This document shows positions 40,599 through 45,539 of a stretch of 45,539 bases of DNA, one piece after another. How positions within the stretch are numbered: the stretch's first letter is position 1; each line of letters opens with the position of its first letter. The notes under the pieces were generated by a model. That model searched no databases. It saw nothing but the letters and a program-made list of their open reading frames with translations, and was not told the origin of the DNA. The DNA lies in the NCBI GenBank assembly GCA_964202965.1, contig CAXNKG010000022.1, forward strand, positions 1-45,539. Direction: 5' to 3'. The translations under genes were made by a program, and so were the position numbers. The DNA comes from CAXNKG01 sp964202965. GTDB taxonomy: Bacteria > Acidobacteriota > Vicinamibacteria > Vicinamibacterales > UBA2999.

Positions 40599-41354
40599 CT
40601 CGTAGACCACTTCGCCGCCGACGATCGTGTACGCCACGCCGGCCTGCGGACTCGGTCCCCCGGTCATCGCTGACGGATCAGCGCTGAGCACCGTGATGTC
40701 GGCGAGTTTTCCGGCCGAGAGCGTGCCCACCAGGTCGCGATCCAGGACGGCATCGCCGCCGTCCAGCTGCACGCTGAGACGATGATCGCCGTAACCCTTG
40801 ATGGCCATCCGCTCCACCTCCGCCGGCGGCAGCGCGAGCGCGGCTCGCGGCACGGTGATCCAGAGGCGCGTCTTCAGCGTTCCCGCATCGATCATGCGTT
40901 TCATGTCCTCGATCGCATCCGGAGTCGCACCGAGGTCACGGAAGCTGGTGATCCCGCGCGCGCCCGCCGCGCGATCGGCGGCCTGAAGCCGCTGGCGGAT
41001 ATCCGCCGCCTCTCCGGCCAGGGCCCCGCCAAGCGCAAGAAAGTCGCCGGGGCCCACGATGAATCCCCGGGTCGCGACGTACCCCTCTTCGAGATCGATC
41101 ACGCGAGTCCACCAGCCCTGGTGATCGTCCACAACATCGTCTGACCCGATCGCGACAATCCGTCCCGCACGCGCGGCGAGCGCCTGCGCCTCCGGCATGG
41201 CGGTATCAAAGGTGAGGATGCGGCCGCGGATGATGAGGTCCGCACGGGCGCGCTGTGCGCGGACCCAGAAAAAGGCGAGCGCGCCGAGGGCGGCTATAAC
41301 GACGAGGGTCGCGGCCACCAGGGCAAGCGCGCGCAGCAGTCGAGTGCGTGTCAT
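40584..41354 (-). pseudogene. Amidohydrolase (YtcJ-like) with large internal deletion
   Basis: 256 residues against about 550 for full-length relatives. An N-terminal membrane helix (ALALVAATLVVIAALGALAF) leads the urease-type beta part (ADLIIRGRILTFDTAMPEAQ). The metal-binding GFIDxHxH box is degraded to GFIVGPGDFLALGGAL. After about residue 205 the chain jumps straight to the C-terminal LDRDLVGTLSAGKLADITVL. The TIM barrel with the remaining metal ligands is missing although the frame is open. A degraded gene is likely, though a short non-catalytic protein is possible. Its 3' end overlaps hldA. Confidence 0.6.
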
Positions 41355-41410
41355 AGGTCAGTCCGGCGGGTCCGCCTCCGCACGGCATTCGATGCTCGGC
41401 GGAACCCGCC

Positions 41411-42625
41411 CTACTTGATTGTGGCTCCCGCCAACTGTGCGACACCGCCGAGCGTCGTCTGTGCCGCGTTGAGACCCAGGAGAAAGTCCTTATCGGTGAA
41501 CGTGGCGTACACGTCGGTCGGCTGGTGCCAGTGAGGATCCCAGCCCGCGCCGATGTGCATGCCGCGCTCGTTCTCGCGCAGGCTGATCGCGGGCACTAGA
41601 TCCATGAACGGCGTCGAATCGGTATTCGTCATGCGGCTCCCGACGGCGGCCGGATAGTCGCTGGCGTACTTTTCGTTCGCGTCGCGAAAGAAGAACGCGA
41701 GCTTCATCGCATCGTCAGCGCGCTTCGCCGTCGCCTGGAACTCGATGTTGACGTCGGCTTCGGGACGCTGGACCGCGCTGACGGTGCCGTCGGCGTTCGG
41801 CATCCCGTGGTCGAACATCATCATGTCGTGCTGGATCATGCCGAGCCACCGCGGCTCGGGGTACCGTCCCGACCCCGCGGGATCTTCCCTGCCCTGCAGC
41901 GGCGCCCGGTCGCGGACGTACGAGGTGGCGCCTACCAGGCCGCCTTCTTCACTGTTCCAGAGCACGAAGCGGATCGAGCGCTCGGTCTGCACGTCCGGCG
42001 CGCTGACGATCCGCGCGAGCTCCATCACAAGGGCGGTGCCCGAACCATTGTCATTGGCGGCCTGGCCGAAGCCCCGGCCGTCCATATGCGCGCCGACGAT
42101 GTACATCTCGTCGGGCCGGGTCGTGCCGACCTTGGTGCAGTACACCTGTTCGCGCGGTCCTGGCACCGAGGGCTGGGTATTGAGGGCGCGCAGCGCCGCA
42201 TCAGGCTGGCGGGCCGCGTCGTTATTCGGGTCGGTTCGCCGCGTCATGCCGCGGAGGCGCGATCCGCCGACTGCCCTGCGCACTTCACCGCTCGCGATCT
42301 GTGGAGCGGGTGGAGCGGCAGCGGGCCCTGCCGCCGGCTGCGCCGGCGCGGGCGGCGCCTTCACGTACCGGTGGCGCTCCGGTGTGCATCCATAGCTCCT
42401 GATCTGCGCCTCAATCCAGTCAACCGCCGCGCGATTGCGGTCGGTCCCTTCCAGGCGGTCGCCGAACTGCGTCAGCCCTTTGATGGTGGCCTTGTAGCGT
42501 TCGAGATCCAGACGGCCCACCAGCACACTCACGGGGTCGGCGGTCGCCGGGGCGGTTTGAGCCGAGCCGGGCGACCCGAACGCCAGATGGACGGCGATCG
42601 CGAGAACGGCGTGCGTGCGTGTCAT
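41411..42625 (-). CDS. M28-family zinc aminopeptidase, secreted
   Basis: 404 residues from ATG at 42625, where a signal peptide (RTHAVLAIAVHLAFGSPGSA) begins. The M28 co-catalytic zinc site is complete: AHMDGRGFGQAANDNGSGTA, WNSEEGGLVGAT, a later MMMFDHGMPN and GWDPHWHQPTDVY near the C-terminus. A Pro/Ala-rich insert (APPAPAQPAAGPAAAPPAP) lies near residue 95. It removes amino acids from peptides in the periplasm. The start lies 10 bases after the stop of a truncated kinase reading frame on the same strand. Confidence 0.88.
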   Translation of the reverse strand: MTRTHAVLAIAVHLAFGSPGSAQTAPATADPVSVLVGRLDLERYKATIKGLTQFGDRLEGTDRNRAAVDWIEAQIRSYGCTPERHRYVKAPPAPAQPAAGPAAAPPAPQIASGEVRRAVGGSRLRGMTRRTDPNNDAARQPDAALRALNTQPSVPGPREQVYCTKVGTTRPDEMYIVGAHMDGRGFGQAANDNGSGTALVMELARIVSAPDVQTERSIRFVLWNSEEGGLVGATSYVRDRAPLQGREDPAGSGRYPEPRWLGMIQHDMMMFDHGMPNADGTVSAVQRPEADVNIEFQATAKRADDAMKLAFFFRDANEKYASDYPAAVGSRMTNTDSTPFMDLVPAISLRENERGMHIGAGWDPHWHQPTDVYATFTDKDFLLGLNAAQTTLGGVAQLAGATIK

Positions 42626-42635
42626 ATGAATGGCG

Positions 42636-42827
42636 TCACCGGTGCGCTTCGCGCTCGAACCGCGCCTTCGCGTCCGGATGCGCAGAGACGTGGGCGGGAA
42701 GGATTTTGATCGCAACGGTGCGCTGAAGCCGGCTGTCGCGCGCGCGATACACCTCGCCCATGCCGCCGGCGCCGAGGGCGGAGAGGATTTCGTACGGACC
42801 GAGACGAGCACCCGCCGTCAGGACCAT
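42636..42827 (-). pseudogene. Truncated serine/threonine protein kinase, N-terminal fragment
   Basis: 63 residues from ATG at 42827 match the start of the large kinases common in Vicinamibacteria-like genomes: LGPYEILSALGAGGMGEVYR with the glycine loop, RTVAIKILPAHVSAHPDAKA with the ATP-binding Lys, then FEREAHR and stop. Catalytic loop, activation segment and any sensor domain are gone. The M28 peptidase gene begins at once, so a deletion or insertion has joined kinase start to peptidase. The promoter of the kinase may now drive the peptidase. Confidence 0.7.
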
Positions 42828-42977
42828 TGATGTTGGAAAACCAAGCCGGGCAGATTCTGCCACACCCGGCTGTGCCTGGACGTGGCTATTACGGCGTACC
42901 CCGGCTGCCGTCGGCGCGATTCCGGCCACATCTCACGTCGTGACGATCGGCATGCCACTGGCGAGGACGACGGTAGA

Positions 42978-43571
42978 ATGAGCGGCATGGCCGGGACCGA
43001 CGGGATGGGAGTCAATTCTTCCGGCGTGAAGCTCACCTACGACGACTTCGTGCACATTCCCGACGACGGGAGACGGCACGAGTTGATCGACGGAGAGCAT
43101 CACGTGACGCCGTCGCCAAACATACGACATCAAAGAATTGCCGGGGCCCTGCATGGTTTGATCTGGGGGTGGCTCGAAGAGCACCCGATCGGACAGATAC
43201 TCGGCGCGCCACTGGATGTGGTCCTGTCCCCCGTCGACGTGGTCGAACCGGATCTGCTGTATCTGTCGAACGAGCGAGCCGCGCAGGTGCTGACTCCGCT
43301 GCATGCGAAAGGCGTCCCGGAGCTGGTCGTCGAGATCGCCTCGAAGGGCACGCGGAAGCGTGACGAGACAATCAAGCGCCGGCTGTACGAACGTGCCGGC
43401 GTCTCTGAATACTGGATCGTCGATCCGGAGATCGACGTGATTCGCGTCCATCGCCGCGAGGGCCAGGGGTTCGGGCGGGCCGCCGAACTATCGCGCGAGA
43501 CGGGCGATGTACTGAGGACGCCGCTCCTGCCCGGGCTCGACCTTCCGCTCGCGCGGATCTTCAGGGACTAG
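42978..43571 (+). CDS. Uma2-family (DUF820) putative endonuclease
   Basis: 197 residues. The family opens with LTYDDFVHIPDDGRRHELID and PSPNIRHQRIAGALHGLI. The PD-(D/E)XK-like core follows: VVEPDLLYLSNERAA, ELVVEIASKGTRKRDETIK with the catalytic Glu and Lys, and GVSEYWIVDPEIDVIRVHRR. Uma2 proteins are nuclease-fold proteins of unknown role that often occur in many copies. GTA and ACG flank the ATG with no strong ribosome site; ATG at 42987 is an alternative. It is convergent with purH. Confidence 0.82.
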   Translation: MSGMAGTDGMGVNSSGVKLTYDDFVHIPDDGRRHELIDGEHHVTPSPNIRHQRIAGALHGLIWGWLEEHPIGQILGAPLDVVLSPVDVVEPDLLYLSNERAAQVLTPLHAKGVPELVVEIASKGTRKRDETIKRRLYERAGVSEYWIVDPEIDVIRVHRREGQGFGRAAELSRETGDVLRTPLLPGLDLPLARIFRD

Positions 43572-43605
43572 ACCGCGCACGGGTACGGAGAGAGACCCAG
43601 ATCTC

Positions 43606-45228
43606 TCAGTGGCGGAAGTGTCGCTGTCCTGTGAACACCATCGCAAGTCCATGCTCGTCGGCGGCGGCGATGACTTCCTGGTCGCGCACGGAGCCGCCGG
43701 GCTGAATCACCGCAGTGGATCCCGCTTCCGCGACCGCGTCAAGGCCGTCGCGGAACGGGAAGAACGCATCGGACGCCGCCGCTGATCCGCGGAGCAACCC
43801 CGCGCCGACGGTGTCGGCCTTCATGCGTGCCACACGGACGGCATCGACGCGGCTCATCTGACCGGCGCCAATCGCCAGCGTGCGATCGGCCCCGGTGAAG
43901 ATGACGGTGTTCGACTTGACGTGCGCGCAGATGCGCCAGGCGAACCGCAGGGCCTTCCATTCGTCGTCGGTCGGCTGGCGCTTCGTGACGACTCTCAGCG
44001 CCTCGACCGGCCACGGCATGTGCGCCTCACGGACCGTGTCCCGCGCCTGCACCAGCACCCCGCCCACGATCGACCGGAGCTCGAGATCCGTCCCGGTCTC
44101 CGCCGGAGCGCCGGCCACCTTCGCCGAGGCTACGGCGGCCAAGGCCGGGACGACGACGCGCATGTTGGCCTTCGTCGCGAGCACGGCCCTGGCATCCTCG
44201 TCGACCGACGGCGCGGTGACGGCCTCGATGAACGTGGACACGATCGCCCGTGCGGTCGTCACGTCGATCGGCCTGTTCAGACCGACGATGCCGCCGAACG
44301 CCGCCAGCGCATCGGCGTCGCGCGCGCGCACGTAGGCGTCCGCGGCGTCGCGGCCGGTGGCCGCCCCGCACGGATTCGTGTGCTTGATCACGACGGCGGC
44401 TGGCTCAGTGAACTCCATCGCGATTCTGGCGGCGGCATCGAGGTCCAGCAGGTTCGTGTAGGACAGTTCCTTCCCCTGGAGGACGGTGAAACCAGGATGG
44501 GTCCCAAAGCCTTCATACAGCGCCGCCGGCTGGTGCGGGTTCTCGCCGTATCGAAGGTCGCGCACCTTGCGCAGATCGAGGGACAGCCTGGGCGGCAACC
44601 CGCTGCCCGCCCGCCGGATGAACCCGGCGCCGCTCGACGCGCCGTCAGACACGACGGTCCCCAGCGTCGAGGCAATGGCCGTGTCGTACTCGCCGGTGTG
44701 CGCGAACGCCTTTCGTGCGAGTTCGAACCGGAACTCGCGCGACGGGCCGCCCGTGCGATCGAGCTGCGCCAGGACATCCCCGTAGTCCTTCGGCGACACG
44801 ACCACCAGGACACCGTCAAAATTCTTGGCGGCGGCGCGGACCATGCTGGGGCCGCCGATGTCGATCTCCTCGATCAGTGCATCGAAGGGCGTGTCGGGAT
44901 TCGAGGCGGCGTGCACAAATGGATAGAGATTCACCACCACGACGTCGATGAGCGTGATGCCGTGCGCCTTCGCCGAGGCGAGATCGTCGGGCCGATCGCG
45001 GCGCGCGAGGATGCCGCCGTGCACCAGCGGGTGCAGCGTCTTAACGCGGCCGTCCATCATCTCTGGGAAACCGGTGACATCGGCGATCGCCGTGACGGGA
45101 AGGCCCGCCTGCTGCAGCGCACGCGCGGTTCCACCGGTCGACACGAGATCGAATCCGCGCTCGACGAGCCCGCGGGCAAACTCGACGAGGCCGGATTTGT
45201 CGGACACGCTCAATAAGGCTCTCGGCAT
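43606..45228 (-). CDS. purH: Bifunctional AICAR transformylase/IMP cyclohydrolase
   Basis: Performs the last two steps of purine synthesis. 540 residues. The N-terminal IMP cyclohydrolase (residues 1-200) shows LLSVSDKSGLVEFARGL, VSTGGTARAL and GGILARRDRPDDL. The transformylase domain has LRYGENPHQPAALYE, the catalytic KHTNPCGAA and a C-terminal end AVIQPGGSVRDQEVIAAADE. Length is standard. The ATG at 45228 follows GGAG at good spacing. It stands alone on the minus strand, divergent from the cold-shock gene. Confidence 0.96.
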   Translation of the reverse strand: MPRALLSVSDKSGLVEFARGLVERGFDLVSTGGTARALQQAGLPVTAIADVTGFPEMMDGRVKTLHPLVHGGILARRDRPDDLASAKAHGITLIDVVVVNLYPFVHAASNPDTPFDALIEEIDIGGPSMVRAAAKNFDGVLVVVSPKDYGDVLAQLDRTGGPSREFRFELARKAFAHTGEYDTAIASTLGTVVSDGASSGAGFIRRAGSGLPPRLSLDLRKVRDLRYGENPHQPAALYEGFGTHPGFTVLQGKELSYTNLLDLDAAARIAMEFTEPAAVVIKHTNPCGAATGRDAADAYVRARDADALAAFGGIVGLNRPIDVTTARAIVSTFIEAVTAPSVDEDARAVLATKANMRVVVPALAAVASAKVAGAPAETGTDLELRSIVGGVLVQARDTVREAHMPWPVEALRVVTKRQPTDDEWKALRFAWRICAHVKSNTVIFTGADRTLAIGAGQMSRVDAVRVARMKADTVGAGLLRGSAAASDAFFPFRDGLDAVAEAGSTAVIQPGGSVRDQEVIAAADEHGLAMVFTGQRHFRH

Positions 45229-45242
45229 TCAGCTCCAGTCGC

Positions 45243-45271
45243 TTGACACGATCTTTTGAAGCGCTTAGGAT
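45243..45271 (+). promoter_or_regulatory. Sigma-70 promoter of the cold-shock gene
   Basis: A consensus -35 TTGACA (45243-45248) and -10 TAGGAT (45266-45271) with 17 bases between. The start would be near 45278, giving a leader of about 100 bases before the ATG at 45382. Confidence 0.75.
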
Positions 45272-45312
45272 ACGCGCTGCGTGAAGGGACGTTCCCTGCA
45301 CGTTGAAGTCGA

Positions 45313-45341
45313 GGCCGCGCAAGCACTCGCGGTCTTTTTTT
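45313..45341 (+). terminator. Terminator-like hairpin in the cold-shock leader
   Basis: GGCCGCG (45313-45319) pairs with CGCGGTC (45328-45334), seven pairs including one G-U, with an 8-base loop, followed by seven T (45335-45341). This is a rho-independent terminator by form. It lies between the promoter and the csp ATG, so it may act as an attenuator or end a 60-65 nt leader RNA. Confidence 0.6.
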
Positions 45342-45381
45342 GTGTCTCGACGCTCAGTTTTCGAGCAAGGGAAGAAGAACG

Positions 45382-45539
45382 ATGCGTATAACAGGCAAGG
45401 TCAAGTGGTTCAATAACGCCAAGGGCTATGGGTTCATTGAGCGCGAGGGTGGCAGCGACGTGTTCGTCCACTACTCCGCGATCACGGGCAACGGCTTCCG
45501 GTCCCTGGATGAGGGTCAGGCGGTCGAATTCGAGATCGT
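45382..45539 (+). CDS. Cold-shock protein (CspA family), cut by window edge
   Basis: 52 codons from ATG at 45382. GKVKWFNNAKGYGFI carries RNP1-type aromatic residues, and SDVFVHYSAI is RNP2. The rest of the beta-barrel follows to LDEGQAVEFEI. Csp proteins bind single-stranded RNA and melt secondary structure. AAGGGA lies upstream. The gene has its own promoter and a long leader. Its C-terminus is outside the window. Confidence 0.95.
   Translation, partial: MRITGKVKWFNNAKGYGFIEREGGSDVFVHYSAITGNGFRSLDEGQAVEFEI

Noticed and set aside
43588..43607. GAGAGA/TCTCTC hairpin between Uma2 and purH
   Set aside because: No T-run follows on either strand and the stem is short, so a terminator call is not supported.
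1..45539. CRISPR array, insertion sequence or prophage
   Set aside because: No regularly spaced repeats, transposase or phage structural genes were found; the only recombinase is the broken integron-type integrase.

Overview
The window is a high-GC segment of a diderm bacterial chromosome, most like the Vicinamibacteria group of Acidobacteriota. The grounds are gene order, the serine/threonine kinase type of one fragment, abundant secreted hydrolases, and outer-membrane genes (a LolB-like lipoprotein, heptose kinase, heptosyltransferase-type GT9, O-antigen ligase). The taxon is inferred from sequence character, not from a search.

Layout. (1) 1-10771, minus strand: a dense housekeeping run transcribed dnaB, alr, radA, PIN/TRAM protein, plsC-like, B3/B4 protein, ispDF, gltX, rlmB, then tRNA-Thr(TGT), tRNA-Tyr(GTA), tRNA-Gly(TCC), tRNA-Thr(GGT) and the start of tuf. 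The tRNA-tuf order equals the E. coli thrU-tyrU-glyT-thrT-tufB operon. (2) 10843-28934: an accessory block lying where rplI and dnaB are adjacent in many bacteria. It holds an MFS transporter, a PH-domain protein, an SDR, a secreted beta-propeller fused in frame to a methyltransferase, a B3-type metallo-beta-lactamase-fold protein, a cupin, a serine beta-lactamase-family protein and a DUF1624 membrane protein. An integron remnant follows (attC, cassette genes, broken integron-type integrase). Last comes a catabolic cluster: aldehyde dehydrogenase, Tat amidase, 2-oxoacid dehydrogenase E2, M24 protein, E1 beta, E1 alpha and a 3-hydroxyisobutyrate-dehydrogenase-like enzyme. (3) 28979-37156, minus strand: TPR protein, LolB-like lipoprotein, ispE, tRNA-Gln, prs, rplY, pth, rpsF, rpsR, rplI and an NHL propeller. 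(4) 37183-40598, plus strand: a lipopolysaccharide run of Trm112-like protein, GT9, O-antigen ligase and HldA-type heptose kinase. (5) 40584-45539: an internally deleted amidohydrolase, M28 peptidase, truncated kinase, Uma2-family protein, purH, and the start of a cold-shock gene with a promoter and terminator-like leader.

How the genes work together: regions 1 and 3 supply translation (tRNAs, L9, S18, S6, L25, Pth, GltX, RlmB, EF-Tu), isoprenoid synthesis (IspD, IspF, IspE), replication and repair (DnaB, RadA), cell wall and membrane (Alr, PlsC) and PRPP. Region 4 builds lipopolysaccharide. The 20844-28934 cluster looks like a pathway that hydrolyses an amide-type substrate and oxidises the semialdehyde, hydroxy-acid and 2-oxoacid products; its substrate cannot be read from sequence.

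The most notable signals are the integron remnant (18835-20820), the methyltransferase/beta-propeller fusion with a signal peptide at the junction, the M24 protein with an altered metal site, a possible ATT start for the acyltransferase, short tandem repeats in several spacers, and the terminator-like hairpin in the cold-shock leader. No CRISPR array, complete insertion sequence or intact phage gene was seen, and no gene-free stretch exceeds 300 bases.
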